A stretch of 64,000 nucleotides of DNA, from contig NC_061121.1 of assembly GCF_002878395.1 (NCBI RefSeq), positions 17,406,378 to 17,470,377 on the forward strand, written 5' to 3'. Position 1 is the first letter of the stretch; each line of letters begins with the position of its first letter. The translations under genes were made by a program, and so were the position numbers. This document shows positions 23,462 through 36,082 of the stretch, in pieces. Source of the DNA: Capsicum annuum. Lineage: Eukaryota > Streptophyta > Magnoliopsida > Solanales > Solanaceae. The notes under the pieces were generated by a model that saw only the letters and a program-made list of their open reading frames with translations, did no database searches and was not told where the DNA came from.

Positions 23462-24017
23462 TATTTGGGTGCAAAAATCTATTGATGCATAACACTAATG
23501 AAGCCAATCCATGCCTAGAATAAAATTGAAATCTACTATTTCTAACTCTATTAGGTCTACTAGTATGATCTTATGCAGGATAGTGATAGGACACTTCTTA
23601 TAGACTCATCTGGGAACAACTGACTCACCTACTGTTGTGGAAACTAGTAAAGGCTTGGAGAGCTTTTTAGAATCTATCCCAAAATTTGCCACAATCAAAG
23701 GAGTCACATAAGATATGTGATTCAGGGTATAACAACACATAAACATCAAAATTAAAGACATGAATCATAACAGTAACAACATCTAGTGAACTCTCCTGCT
23801 CCTGTCGGGATGGTAAAGCATAGAATCGATTCTGGTGCTGACCGTCACTGGTACTGGATGATGCGACCTGAGGAGGGACTAGGTGACCTGGAGGAGCTGG
23901 TGTGCTAGTAGCCTGAGTTTGGGGACAAACATCCATGCTTTCTTGCTTTGCATACGAACACTTTTTTATTATGTGACCCAAATTTCCACATCTATAACAA
24001 CCCCTCTTTCCCATCAA
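23462..24017 (-). pseudogene. Zinc knuckle and protease of the Tekay-like fragment
   Basis: GCYRCGNLGHIIKKCS (near 23970-24015) is a perfect CX2CX4HX4C nucleocapsid knuckle, followed by a Ser/Thr/Pro linker. The protease start reads VYVLLYPESHI where the family has LLDPGS: the catalytic Asp is Tyr and the Gly is Glu. The frame then shifts, with HISYVTPLIVAKFG readable in the neighbouring frame, and later NFILGMDWLH marks the end of the protease. Confidence 0.75.
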
Positions 24018-24602
24018 ACACTCATCAGAATGGTTTCTACCACACTTTGCACATGTCGGATAACTGGGCCTTACTCAAACTGTCTGATTCTATCCTTTAT
24101 ATTTCCCCTCTCCCTCTCTCTATAAACTTCCCTGCCTCAATCTGTTGAGCATGAGTCATCAGCCTAGCAAGATCCATATCCCCAATAAGCATGACAGTCC
24201 TACACTCCTTGACTACCAAACTCGAAACTCCAGTAACAAACTTACTCATACTAGATCTATGGTCAGCTATCAACTTGGGAGCATACTTAGATAACTGGGT
24301 GAACTTAAGGTAGTACTCCTTCACTGTCATTGAGCCCTGCCTCAGGTTCATGAATTCCTCAATCTTAGCTTCTCTCATCTCACGCGAAAAGAACCTATCC
24401 AGAAATACATCCTAAAATACCTGCCAACTCATAGGATCTAAATTCTCACCCCTACTATCCTTCCACATAACAACCCAATCCTAAGCAACATCCTTCGACC
24501 TATAGGATGCCAACTCTACACTTCCCTTCTCAGTAACATGCATAACTTAAGTGATATTTCTCACCTCATCAATGTAGAGTTGTGAGTCCTTACTAACTTA
24601 AA
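24018..24602 (-). pseudogene. Gag relic of the Tekay-like fragment
   Basis: REAKIEEFMNLRQGSMTVKEYYLKFTQLSKYAPKLIADH and the following KFVTGVSSLVVKECRT are the retrotransposon-gag core (the F-x-L-RQGxMTVxEY phrase). Upstream parts are interrupted by stops and end abruptly at the junction near 24602. Confidence 0.75.
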
Positions 24603-24603
24603 A

Positions 24604-25790
24604 TAATCCATGTTCTTGTAGATTCTGGCTCAACACATAACTTCATGGACCTGACAATCGCTAAGAAATTAGGTTGCAAATTAAGTAATGTTCATCCCTT
24701 TTGTAGTTGTTGTTCGAGATGGTAGTAAGGTGCATAGTTCACTAATGAGTAGAGAGGTACACTGGAAAATGTAGGGAGTGGACTTCGAGATGATATGCTG
24801 GTTATTCTTTTGAGAGGGGTTGATATAGTATTGGGGATCCATTGGCTAATCACATTGGGGGATATAAGGTGGAACTTTAGTCAGTTGAAAATGGAATTTC
24901 ATATGGGAACTAAAAAGATATACTTAAGAGGCAGTCAACCCGGTTCACTTAAGGTAATAGCAGATGTCAAGATGCAGAAGATATTGAATAAGCCGGGACA
25001 AATAAACTTGATGTCCATGGATTTTGTTCAGACCATTAAAGAGGATGAAGGGCAAAAATTGGAAGCAAAAATGCCAGAGGAAGTACAAACACTGTTAAAA
25101 TAATATGAACTACTCTTTAGGGTTCCTATAAAATTACCCCCTTACAGGGGACACAACCACAAAACTATTCTAAAGAAAGGCACCCTTCCAATCAATGTCT
25201 TGCCGTATAGATATGCTGCAATTCAAAATAATGAGATTGCAAAGTTGATAGGAGAAATATTGCAATCCAAGGTTATAAGACCAAGTGTAAGTCCCCTTTT
25301 TTCCCCTATTGTTATGGCTAGGAAGAAAGAATGCACTCGGAGACTTTGCATTGATTATAGGAAATTGAATGCTAACACTATGAAGGATAAATTTCCCATA
25401 CCTGTTATAGAAGAGTTACTTGATAAATTAGTAGGATCAAAATATTTCTCAAAATTTGATTTGAGGTCGGGATACCGCCAGATTAGAATTTATGAGCAAG
25501 ACATTGAGAAGACAACGTTTAGGTCTCATGATGTGCATTATGAATTTGTAGTTATGCCCTTTGGATTGACTAATGCCCCCTCTACATTTCAGAGCTTGAT
25601 GAATACCATATTTTATTCTTTTCTAAGAAAGTTCATATTGGTGTTTTTTGATGATATCCTAATCTGTATATCCTCTTGGAAGGACTATTTGAGTCATATA
25701 CAATAGGTTTTCAAAGTGTTTTAAGCACACAACTTATCATCAAGCTCAGTAAATGTTCATTTTCTAAAACTGATATTGATTACTTGGGTC
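24604..25790 (+). pseudogene. Protease and RT of the Reina-like element
   Basis: VDSGSTHNFMDLTIAKKLG (24631 on) is the retropepsin active site with the DSG intact. A frame with stops leads to DIVLGIHWLITLGDI. RT follows: IRPSVSPLFSPIVMARKK, RRLCIDYRKLNANT, SKYFSKFDLRSGYRQIRI, TTFRSHDVHYEFVVMPFGLTNAPSTF, KFILVFFDDILI. The FFDD palm residues are kept. A stop at 25101 precedes the RT and a frameshift near 25690-25740 breaks the thumb, so no full polyprotein can be made. Confidence 0.85.
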
Positions 25791-26472
25791 ATATTATTAC
25801 ACAACAAGGAGTAGTAGCTGACCCTTGTAAGGTCACGATAATGAGGGAATGACCTACTCCTAAATTTATTAAGGAACCCAGGAGTTTTCTTGGAATGACT
25901 GGGTATTACAGACAGTTTGTGAAGAATTATGGGATGTTGGCCAGACCTTTAACTGAACTTTTAAAGAAGGACAAGTTGGAGTGGTCTGATTACGTTACTG
26001 CTGTATTTAAAGCTCTCAAACTGGCAATAAGTACTACCCCTGTACTGGCCTTACCTGATTTTTTAAAAGAGTTTGTAGTGGAGATGGATGCTTCTGGATG
26101 TAGGATCGGTGCTGTTCTTATGCAAGACAGTCACCCCTTGGCTTATATGAGCAAGTCCTTGAGTGATGCTTATTTGTCCTTGCCAGTTTATAAAAAGAGA
26201 TGCTTGCAATTGTGAAGGCCATTGAGAAGTGGAGGCCATACTTAATTGGGAGTCATTTCATCATTAGGACTCATCATCAACCTCTTAAGTACCTCATGGA
26301 GCAGCGGATATCTACCCAAGTCAACATATGGGTTGGAAAGTTGATGAGATATGACTACACAATAGTTTACAAATATCGGAAGGAGAATTTAGCTGCAGAT
26401 GACCTATACAGGTATCCTACATCCCTTACACTGCACCTACTAACCACTACCATCGCTTTTGACTTTTTATAG
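25791..26472 (+). pseudogene. RNase H of the Reina-like element
   Basis: The connection reads RSFLGMTGYYRQFVKNYGMLARPLTELLKK, then RNase H: VVEMDASGCRIGAVLMQ with the first Asp kept, LAYMSKSLSD, and after a one-base shift near 26200, MLAIVKAIEKWRPYLIGSHFIIRTHHQPLKYL. The phrase HHQPLKYL shows Asp replaced by His at the usual TDH/S position. Confidence 0.8.
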
Positions 26473-27020
26473 AGGGTCGAGACATCATATACCTCTAATA
26501 GTCACTTATATCAACTGGTGCACCAGTTGCAGCATAACCCCTTATCCTACCCATTCTATATGTTGACAGATGGGGTATTATATAGGTGAGGGAAGATTCT
26601 TGTTAGGGACAGTCCTTCTCTTAAGGAAGATAATCTACATAGCTTACATGATAGTGTTTTAGGGAGACATTGAGGTATCTCTGCAACACTCTTTAGAGTC
26701 AATGAACTGTACTATTGGAAGTAGATGAAAAGGGACATTTACACTCATGTGAAAAAGTGTGAGATTTGTTAGAAGTGTAAAGATGAAAATATGAGATACT
26801 GGAATGTTACAACCCCATCCTGTCCCAGATAAAGTATGGCAAGACATAAACTTATAATTCATTGAGGGTCTACCTAAAGTCCTCAACAAACCTGTCATTT
26901 TTGTTGTAGTGGATAAACTTAGTAAGTATGCTCACTTTATGTGTTTGAGCAATCCTTACACTGCTTCAATTGTGGCTCAAGCATTTTTGGATAATGTGTA
27001 CAAGTTGCATGGTCTACCTC
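26473..27020 (+). pseudogene. Integrase, first part (zinc finger and start of core)
   Basis: Broken frames carry the integrase zinc finger (LHDSVLGRH and, farther on, CEIC...KCK) and the core start VDKLSKYAHFMCLSNPYTASIVAQAFLDNVYKLHGLP. The reading stops at 27020 because another retrotransposon begins at 27021. The core resumes at 38860. Confidence 0.8.
27016..27020 (+). repeat. Target-site duplication ACCTC, left copy
   Basis: ACCTC at 27016-27020 and again at 38860-38864, immediately outside the two LTR ends. Removing one copy and the insert rejoins the integrase frame (HGLP...HTIVSNRD). Confidence 0.9.
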
Positions 27021-28392
27021 TGTCACAACCTGAATCGAGGCCCAGGCCACATGAGCATCCCAAACCATGAAGGCCCGAACACCTCTTTTTCTGTCTGGTA
27101 ATCATTCACAACGTCTATACAATACAAAGAAATGCGGAAATTTAACAAAATGGAAACATGGTCAATCTCTTAATTCAACTGAACAAGTACGAGATGAAGT
27201 TCATAAAATTAAAGATTCATGACACTAGTCTGCAAAATCTCTAATAACACAAAAATAATATCTATCTAAAAACTGGGGCAAGGCCCCCAGTCGAACCATA
27301 AACCATATAAAATAACAATGTTCCATAACTAGGCCTCCGAAGTAAGAGAGGCTCACCAACTGCGACTTCTTACAGGATCAATCTACTGCTTAGCGGGACC
27401 CCAGGACAGATCCTCAGATCCTGAAATATAAGGGTTAATACAGATGTACCGGTATGAAGAGAAATCTAAAATAGCATACTTTTATACAACATACATGAGA
27501 GTAATTCATAAAATATTTTTACATACAGTATAAGAAAACACATGGGGATACTTAAAAGACTTTGAAACATTTGTTTAAAATTATGAACCACTATTTATTG
27601 TACTTCTGGGATAGATGGTACACCCTACAAGTATAGTATCTATGGGCTATATGGGTCCGCCATTAACTCTTCGGCCAAGACCTCCACATCCAAGTTTGCC
27701 GCAAGGATAAGGGATGTACATACTAGTCTAGTATACCAGTGTCTTAAGGATAAGTATACATTGGCGTTAGCCAATCATATCACCCAAATCAGCAAAAATT
27801 GATTTCCAACGATGAGCCCTTACACTCACATCTTCTTACGGTAACCATCTAACTCTCTTTAAGCCCATTTTTAATATTTTAAATCACGCGTCTTTTTGAA
27901 AAATAGTCTAATGTCTGAAAACTTTTTGTGGGCTAGTCTGGTCTGAGTCTATTATGGCATTTGTCTGATTTGGTATCGTCATGCCAAAACTTGCAAGTCG
28001 TACAAGCCATACAGTATCATATTACAATCTTTTCATTCAAAACAGGTTATTTCGACCACCCAAATCAATTAAACAGTACAATTTAATTTGTATTTCAAAA
28101 TTTATGAAAACTTATGCAAAAATTCTCTTTTAATTCTTAAACATGTGGTGGTCAATTACTTTGTAGCAACCCCTGCATTTCTTTCAATCATCATCTTTAA
28201 TATTTACAAACAAGAAAACACCCTCTCTTTGATTCATAACCAATATCAAATCCTTAAACAATAGTAAAAATATTTATCCCATTCTTCTCAATATGTAATT
28301 GAACAACCCGTAACATGTGAAATCAAGAAGCACAATAACAAGAGAGGGAGTTTAATTATTCATTCTCTCAATTCGAGTTTCAAGACCTAAAA

Positions 28393-28456
<64 letters not shown>

Positions 28457-29253
28457 TACACACATACACAAGCATAATCCAATTTTAAGGGAAGGCCTTA
28501 AGACCAAAACAATATATATCCTTAAAAAGGGTTTCATAATTTGACGATCCAAAACAATTGTTCAATCCCTATTATAAACGTCATGATATGCTTTCAAAAT
28601 CTTAGTAAAATAATAACTTATGCCCATAGAGTTTTAGGATAGTTGCACATACCTTAGATTACTTAGTTCGAAGGATAGAACTAGAATCTTGATTTGTTTC
28701 TTGGAAATCTTGACTTAAGAGCTTGATTCTTGATTTTTGGGGGCTTTAGGGTTTTCTTGGAGAGGAAAAGTGAATAATGATACAACAAATGCTCTTTGGG
28801 GGCTTCAATCTTGTATTTTGGATGGTTTTGTGTGAGGTAAATGACCTAATTGTCCTCAAATATGCAGAAACCAAAAATGGAAAAACACAAGAGCACGTTA
28901 TGAAATAGGTGACCTGGGCTATGGAGCACCGAAAGGAGTGCCCGATGCATGCTCCATATCATCAAAATAGAGAGGGCGACACGGGCATTTATCGTGGAGT
29001 GCTACTATTTTGGTTATCCAAACATGACCTTATGCCCGCCTGAAAATTATGAAACTTCCCTGAGACATGCCCCTTATATCCCTGAACATGAATTGACTTA
29101 AAAATCTACGTATCGAGGTTAGAAAGATTGATTTAAGTATCATTGAAGTTCAGAAGCTTAAAATATAACTAAGTCCTTTTAAGTACTTAAAAAAATCTTA
29201 GGTTGTTAGCTCTTTAAGCATGCTACTGAGTATGGTATCAAGTCGAGATTACA
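27021..29253 (-). mobile_element. 3' LTR of the nested Tekay-type element
   Basis: Plus-strand start TGTCACAACCTGAATCGAGG matches 36655 on, and the end ...ATCAAGTCGAGATTACA matches the 38859 end with about 10 bases deleted. It contains the (AT)n(AC)n microsatellite at 28395-28465, which is much shorter in the other LTR. Confidence 0.9.
28395..28468. repeat. (AT)n(AC)n microsatellite
   Basis: About 20 AT repeats followed by about 12 AC-type repeats inside the 3' LTR. The matching site in the 5' LTR (about 38034-38060) has only a few AT repeats and then an A run. Confidence 0.95.
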
Positions 29254-29267
29254 TTATTCCCCTCTTG
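29254..29267 (-). promoter_or_regulatory. Polypurine tract of the nested element
   Basis: On the minus strand CCAAGAGGGGAATAA ends directly at the LTR start TGTAATC. Its purine bias and position fit the plus-strand DNA priming site. Confidence 0.7.
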
Positions 29268-29329
29268 GGATCATTCATCCTTGAATGATAGCTCAGAACA
29301 CAGGCAGGCATGATTTCAAGAACATTAAG

Positions 29330-29767
29330 GAAACAATAAAGAGATTAGTAAATGATTTATACCTTCTATGTCACCATCCACCATCTCAAAAAGGTTTGGG
29401 TATCTAGTTTGCATATCATACTCTGACTCCCAAGTATCTTTCTCCCCTTTTTGATTCTTCCACAACACCTTAACCAAGCTATCTCCGTACTTCTTAGCTT
29501 CCGAACTTGGCGATCTAAAATGGCAATGGGTTATCCCTCATATGACAACGAGTCTTTCACACTGATCTCCTCTATATGCAACACTAGGGAATGATATCTA
29601 ATGCACTTTCTCAACATGGACATATGGAATATTGGATGTACGGAAGCCAGACTTGCGGGCAAATCTAACTCATAATCAACCCCATCTATCCTTCTCATAA
29701 TCTGATATGGTCCTATATAATAAGGACTAATCTTCCCTTTCCTTCCAATTCTCATGACCCCCTTCAT
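29330..29767 (-). pseudogene. Integrase C-terminus and chromodomain of the nested element
   Basis: GRKGKISPYYIGPYQIMRR, VDYELDLPASLASVHPIFHMSMLRKC is the GPY/F module of Ty3/gypsy integrases. After a break come VKVLWKNQ, DTWESEYDM and RYPNLFE, the end of a type II chromodomain as in Tekay elements. It should bind modified histone tails and steer integration to heterochromatin. Frames are broken near 29530. Confidence 0.85.
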
Positions 29768-30904
29768 GGGGGAGACCTTTAGGAAAACCCAATCATCAAC
29801 CTCAAATTCTAAATATCTCCTTCTAACATCGGCATAAGAATTTTGGTGACTTTGACCAGTATTAAGTTACTCTCTAATGACCTTCACCTTCTCCATTGCC
29901 TAATGAACAAGGTAAAGACCAAACAACTGAGTTTCACCCACCTCATACCACCCAATTGGTGACCTACATCTCCTCCTATAAAGTGCTTCCAAAGGAGCCA
30001 TTTGAATACTGGAATGATAGCTATTATTGTAGGCAAATTTTATCAACGACAAATGATCTACCTAACTATCTTTGAAATTAATCACACAGGCCCTCAACAT
30101 ATCCTCAAGGGTCTGAATGGTGCGTTCAGCTTGCCCATCAGTCTGAGGGTGGAAAGCAGTACTCAGGTTCACTTGGATGCTTAAATCCTTTTGGAAGGAC
30201 TGCCAAAACTGTGAAGAAAATTATATTCCTCGGTCTGATATAATGGACGCAGGAGCACCATGCAAATAGACTATCTCTCGAATGTATAGTTTGTCATAGT
30301 CATCCCTCAAATAATTCATCTGTATTGGAAGAAAATGAGCGGACTTGGTCATTCGGTCTATAATTTCCCAAATAGAGTCATATTGGTTTCGGGACTTTGG
30401 AAGCCCTGTAATGAAGTCCATATTAATCATCTCCTATTTCCACACAGGCAAAGCTATCTCTTGAGAAGTTCCTCTTAGTCTCAAATACTCTACCTTGTCT
30501 TGTTGACAATTGTAACACTTAGAAACAAAATTAGCAACATCTCTTTTCTTATTATTCCACTAGCAAATAACCTTAAGGTCATGATACATTTTTGTAAAGC
30601 CTGGGTGAACAACATACCTCAAAGTGTGAGCTTTGTCAAGCATTCTCTCTTGTAATCCATCCACGTTCGGCACACATAGCCTATCCTGATATCTTAAAAT
30701 CTCATCACCTTCAATCTTAAATGCCATCACCTTCTGCTGACCGACATCTTTATTAATCTGCATCAAAATAGGGTCTTCAACCTGCTTTTCCTTAACTTCT
30801 GCACATATAGAGGACTTTTCTATCTCATGAACAATTACTCCCCCATCTTCAAAATCTAGAAATCGAACTCCCAAATTTATAAAAAGGTGATTATCTTTCA
30901 CCAT
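29768..30904 (-). pseudogene. Integrase zinc finger and core of the nested element
   Basis: The N-terminal part reads DRLCVPNVDGL, ERMLDKAHTLRYVVHPG and, after a stop, CYNCQQ. The core has NMDFITGLPKSRNQYDSIWEIIDRMTKSAHF, then [28 protein letters not shown] and APLEALYRRRCRSPIGW. The D, D and E of the catalytic triad are all still visible, but stops at several points (for example after ISDRGI, near 30221) prevent a full protein. Confidence 0.85.
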
Positions 30905-31089
30905 CTCTTCTGTCCTTCCTCAACATGTGAAAGAATGCCCATTGACAACTTGATAAGGGCATCGGCCACCATACTGGCCTTGCCCAGATGATAGTGCAGG
31001 CTCATGTCATAATCTTTCAACAATTCCAACGTACGACCTGCTTGAGATTTAGTTCTTTTTACAAAAAAACATACTGCAAACTTTTGTGA

Positions 31090-32180
31090 TCAATGAATAT
31101 ATATACATGCACCACAAAAGATAATGCCGCCATATCTTAAGTGCAAACACCACAACTACTAACTCTAAGTCATGGGTAGGATAATTCTTTTCGTGCACCT
31201 TTAACTACCTAGATGCATAAGCCACCCCTTTACTATGCTGTATAAGCACACACCCAAGGCCCACCCGGGACTCATCGCAGTACACAACAAAACCTTTTGT
31301 ACCCTCAGGAAGGGTCAAAATTGGCACAGTAGTCAACTTATCTTTCAGTTTCTCAAAACTATTCTCACAAGAGTTGGACCATAAGAATTTTACTTTCTTC
31401 TGAGTCAATTTAGTAAGTGAAGAAGATATGGAAGAAAAACTATCTATAAACCTTTTATAATACCCTGCCAAACCCAAGAAGCTCCGAATATCGATTGGAG
31501 TCGTGGGTCTGGGCCATTTTCTCACTACATCAACCTTTTGGGGGTCAACCTTAATCCCTTCACTAGAAATAATATGCCCCATTAAAGAAATAATACTAAG
31601 CCAAAATTCACACTTAGAAAACTTGGCTTACAACTCATGATCACTCAGGGTCTGAAGGACGGCCTAGAGATAATTGGCATAATCTTCCTCATTCTTAGAG
31701 TAAACCAAGATGTCATCAATAAAAACTATGACAAACAGATCTAGAAATTGATGAAACACCCTATTTATTAGGTCCATAAAAGCTGTAGGGGCATTAGTTA
31801 GTTCGAAGGACATAACTAGGAATTCATAATGTCTATACCGGGTTTGGAAAGTTGTTTTGGGAATATCAACCTCTCTAACCTTCGGCTTATGATAACCCAA
31901 ATGGAGGTCTATTTTTGAGAAACATTTGGCACCCTAAAGTTGGTCAAAAAGGTCATTAATTCTAGGAAGAGAGTATTTAATTTTAACAGTGACCTTATTT
32001 AGCTGACGATAGTCTATACACATACGGAGGGAGCCATTTTTCTTACCCACAAAGAGTGCATGTACACCCCAGTGAGAAACACTAGGGCGAGTAAAGCCCT
32101 AGTCAAGAAGATGCTTTAACTGTTCTTTCAACCTTTCCAGTTCTGCAGGAGCTATTATGTATGGTGAAGTAGAAATAGGA
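31090..32180 (-). pseudogene. RT and RNase H of the nested element
   Basis: RT pieces: [54 protein letters not shown] (palm FIDD intact). Connection and RNase H: GHIISSEGIKVDPQKVDVVRKWPRP, SFLGLAGYYKRFIDSFS, FVVYCDESRVGLGCVL. There are stops after LLD (near 32100), within GAKCFS (near 31930) and after YANYL (31664). SFELTNAP replaces SFGLTNAP and CDES replaces the usual CDAS. Confidence 0.9.
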
Positions 32181-32479
32181 TAAGTGTCTGGCAACAAGTT
32201 AATACCAAAATCTATCTCCCTATCAGGTGGTATCCTCGGGAGATCATTAGGGAAAATTTTTGGGAATTCATTAACTACAGGGACAGGCTAGAGGGAAGGG
32301 CTTTTAGTACTGGAATCCTTGACTCGAATAATATATTACAAATAATGCTTTGATATAAGTTTTCAGGCTCTAAGATAAGATATGAACTTCCCCCTAGGTT
32401 CTAAGGAATACCCTCCATTCTATCACTGGCTTATTTGGAAAGGAGAAAGTAACTTTTTGGATTCTACAGTCTAACATGG

Positions 32480-32990
32480 TATAACACGAATGGAGCCAAT
32501 CCATTCACAAAATGGCATCAAAGTCAATCATATCAAGATATACAAGATCTGCCATAGTATCACGATTATAGACAAACAACATAATTTCTATACACCCTCC
32601 TAGCCACAATAGCATCACCAATAAGAGTCAAAATAAAGAAATATTCCGAAATGATTTCAGGCTCAAAACCAAAACTAAAAGCCATATATGGGGTCACATA
32701 AGAAAAGGTAGACCCTAGATCAAGCAACACATACACATTACACGAGAAAATTTGTAATATACCCGTCACAATATCTGGCGAAGCCTCAGCATCCTGGCAG
32801 TTAGATAGAGCATATAATCAGTTGTGACCACCCCCAAATGCTAAAGTGGTACCCTTAGGTGGTGGTGGTGCTGTGGATTTAGCTTGGGACTTAGCGCCCC
32901 CAATATTTTCTCTAACAGTGGGGCAGTCCCTCTTGAAATGACCCGACTGCCCACAAGTATAACACACAAGAGTACCATACTGACATCTCC
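32480..32990 (-). pseudogene. Zinc knuckle and protease of the nested element
   Basis: VCYTCGQSGHFKRDCP (near 32935-32975) is an intact CX2CX4HX4C knuckle. The protease start reads VYVLLDLGSTFSYVTPYMA, with the usual DPG turn changed to DLG but the Asp kept. Confidence 0.8.
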
Positions 32991-33127
32991 CTGGATGGTT
33001 CTTCTCGTATGAATTACATAGAGGGTATTACCTAAATGGACAGGTCACACATACTTGGGACTGAGTACCCTGTACTCTCGATCCACTATTAGGATGAAAA
33101 TTCTGGAACTGCTGATTAACTGGAGGT

Positions 33128-33745
33128 CTAGGCGCTGGGCGCTAGCCGAAGACTGAGCATTACTGCAAAACTTTTTATTCGACCACTTATTACCCCAATT
33201 GTTTCCACCTTGGTGCTGACTGTTGTTCTGGTCTGTAGATCTAGCTCTTTTAGCTTGCCTCTCTCTCCCTCCCTTACCTCATCCAACCTTTTCTTCTGCT
33301 CTTTAACTTGCTTCATACAAACATATAATTTGGAGAAATCCATATATCTGTTCATCATTGATCCTTTGTATTCCAACACAAGAGCATCCGAGAGATCGGA
33401 TGTAAACTTTCTCTTGCAATCTCTCATGTTACCCGCCAATTAAGCATAACGAGATAAATGGGTGAACTTTAATGTATACTCTTTGACACTCATTTTTCCT
33501 TGTTTCAAGTTCATATATTATTTAACCTTTGATTCTCACAAATCTTGGGGAAAGAAACAATCTAGAAAATCTTCCAAAAACTCACCCCACACAGAAGGCT
33601 CAGCATCGCTACCCTTCGAATCCTTCCATTCGTTGTACCACTGATTGGACACTTTCTTCAACTAATAGGCTGCCAGTTCAACCCCTTCAACTTCATTCGC
33701 ATGAATAACCCTAAAAATTTTCTCCAGTTCATCAGTGAACCCTTA
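33128..33745 (-). pseudogene. Gag, second part, of the nested element
   Basis: Minus-strand pieces read GFTDELEKIFR, ELAAYQLKKVSNQWYNEW, AEPSVWGEFLEDFLDCFFPQ, NLKQGKMSVKEYTLKFTHLSRYA and RDCKRKFTSDLSDALVLEYKG. This is the retrotransposon-gag core. It starts exactly at the right end of the solo LTR, and its first half lies at 36083-36444. Confidence 0.85.
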
Positions 33746-33750
33746 TGGGT
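33746..33750 (+). repeat. Target-site duplication TGGGT, left copy
   Basis: TGGGT at 33746-33750 and 36078-36082 brackets the solo LTR. Deleting the LTR and one copy rejoins gag at EEDP...GFTDELE. Confidence 0.85.
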
Positions 33751-36077
33751 TGTAATACCTCATATTTTCCTAACTCAGTTTCATTCTTAGTGTACGAGAG
33801 TTTCTATGAAAATTCACTTAGAATTTTTCAGATTTAGACCTACCAGGTGGTAGGAAATTGAATTTAATTTTCAACAATATAAATTTTACCCAAATCCGAT
33901 ATCCGGGTGAGAAGTTATGGCATTTTTAGTGAAGCAGTATGGCAAATTGAGCAATACCGCATCGCGGTGATAGGCCAAATGGTATTTGTCATTTTCTAGT
34001 GAATCACTATGATAGTACCATATCGTGGTGAAGTTCCAGTTCCCAATTGGTATTTTCCAGTGTGTCAACGCGATAATGGCGCATCGCGCCAATGTGTCAT
34101 TTCACAATTGTCACTTTCCAGTGAGACTCCACGATACATCAGCATTGTGGTAATGTGCAATTTCTCACTCGTCCTTGGACTACACTAGACAATAAAAATC
34201 TAGTGGCTCGCCGCGATGTCACTGCATCGCGGTGATGGTCAAAATTGGTATTTGCAATGACAAAAATTTAAGGGGCATTTGGGTCTTTTTTCGTGACCCT
34301 AATCAGCCCAAACACGAGATTTAATCCTTAATAACCTACTTAGTCATTATTTTACTCAATTTCCCTTAAATAAAAAACATTCTCTCTAAATTAGCATCCC
34401 TAGCCTTCAAGAATCAAGTCCAATTCCCAAGAAAATTTCAAGAAACTTCAAGAATTAATCTTCTCAGGTATGTTAAGTGTTCATTCATGGGTTCCTTTCA
34501 CCTATGGAGTCCAAGTACCATGTTTTAAATCCAAGTTGTGATCCTTACAAGTTACCATGATTTTAATTGTGATTTTAACCATGAATTCCTATGAATCTTG
34601 TCCTATACCATGTTTTCATGAAACTGATGTTGATTATTACACTCCACATGTTTAAATGTTGTTGTCCACTGATTTAATTCATGATTTGTGATATTGGTGT
34701 TGAAATTGTGCTTTTACTACAAACTTTAAACTATTCTCATGTTTAATGTACACCATGCATACAAGTATTTGATAAAATGCCTACAAGGAGGAATATTGAG
34801 CAAATGCTTTTATGTTATGTCCTCCAAGCTTAAATATTTACTCTTATTTCTATTGTGTCCTGGGGGTTCTGAATACTCAAAATATAGCTGTTTACTTAGT
34901 CTCAGTATCTTCAGAATAGTTTCAGAATATGTTATGAGCATTATCAGTTCAATCAATCATCAGAATCAGTTAAACTTAGAACAATTTAGTATTTCGAGTC
35001 AGTTTAGTTAGGAGTAGGATTTAGCACTGAGCAAGTGCAGGGATGGTGACTTCTCCATCAGATAGAAAGAGTCATTAGTAGCAGTCCCTGTACTCTAAAA
35101 TTATATAGCCAGCGTAGGATATAAGGAGTCACCCGTCAGTTTAGACTTGACTACCTCTCAGGGGTCACCCATCGATTTAGGCTCGACATCCTTAGTCCTT
35201 CGGGATAGTATATCAATATAGTGGATCCACACAGCCAGCGTTGGTACCCGTGGCATGGTACTAACACCCTTCCAATTGGGGTTACATGTTGGACCCCGAT
35301 TAGCTCAGATTGGGGCATGTCGGTTAGATGATACCTCCCATAGTCTCAGTCCAGTAATTCAGTTTCAGTTGCTTGACCATAGCTTACAGATATCAATGAT
35401 TCAGTTATTAGATTTCAGCATTTTACCATTTACAGATTATATTCAGAATATGTTATATGCTTGGTCATGCATCCTCAGTATCTATAGATTTCATCTACTC
35501 TATTCAGTACTTCATGTTGTATGCATATATTAAGACAGTTATTATGCATGTTCATGAAACCATGCATATCAGCCTACCTTATTTAGAATACCAGTACATT
35601 CAAAGTACTGATCCATACTCTTTTCTTGCGCTATGATGTATTATATCATAGGTTTGGATGCCCAGTTCTCGAATCACATATAGATTTTCTAGACCATTAG
35701 TCGTTGCAGTGGTGAGAGTTATATTTTGAGGACAAATTAATTATTTACATGCTTTTAGTTCAATAGTTAGTTAGAGTTAGTTGAGGCCTGTCCCATCAAC
35801 TCATATTCAGTCAGTTTAGAGGCTTTCAAATACTACAGTCAGTTATCCAGTTTTTAGACTTCAATTAACATTGTTTGATATTTTATCAGTATTATCAGTT
35901 TAGTTTACAGATTCTATCAATTTTATTGCTTAAACCTTATAGCTTATCAGTTGTTTTTCTGCACATGTTATTATCCTATTCAGTGCTCTCAGCAGGTACT
36001 AGCTCATGGGTTAGCTTGTGGTCCCTCAGGACTGTAAGCACTGTGTGACGCCTAGGGTGTACTCTCGGGGCATTATA
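33751..36077 (+). mobile_element. Solo LTR, 2.3 kb, ends TG...TA
   Basis: It runs from TGTAATACC to GGCATTATA with 5-bp target duplications and no internal coding region, so the two LTRs of a former element have recombined. It contains repeated CATCGCGGTGAT blocks (33957-34250) and a GTACCCGTGGCATGG stretch (35240-35260). The element at 55111-57654 is a second solo LTR of the same family on the other strand. The sense strand is taken from the TGTAATACC start. Confidence 0.85.
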
Positions 36078-36082
36078 TGGGT

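Larger units (their letters stand above)
22490..24602 (-). mobile_element. Tekay-like Ty3/gypsy fragment (gag-protease-RT)
   Basis: Minus-strand gag, zinc knuckle, protease and RT in the right order. The fragment is cut inside gag near 24602, where the plus-strand Reina-like element begins, and inside RT near 22525. No LTR, RNase H or integrase belongs to it. Confidence 0.8.

Noticed and set aside
28352..28552. Open frame with alternating Tyr-Ile and Cys-Val
   Set aside because: Translation of the (AT)n(AC)n microsatellite.
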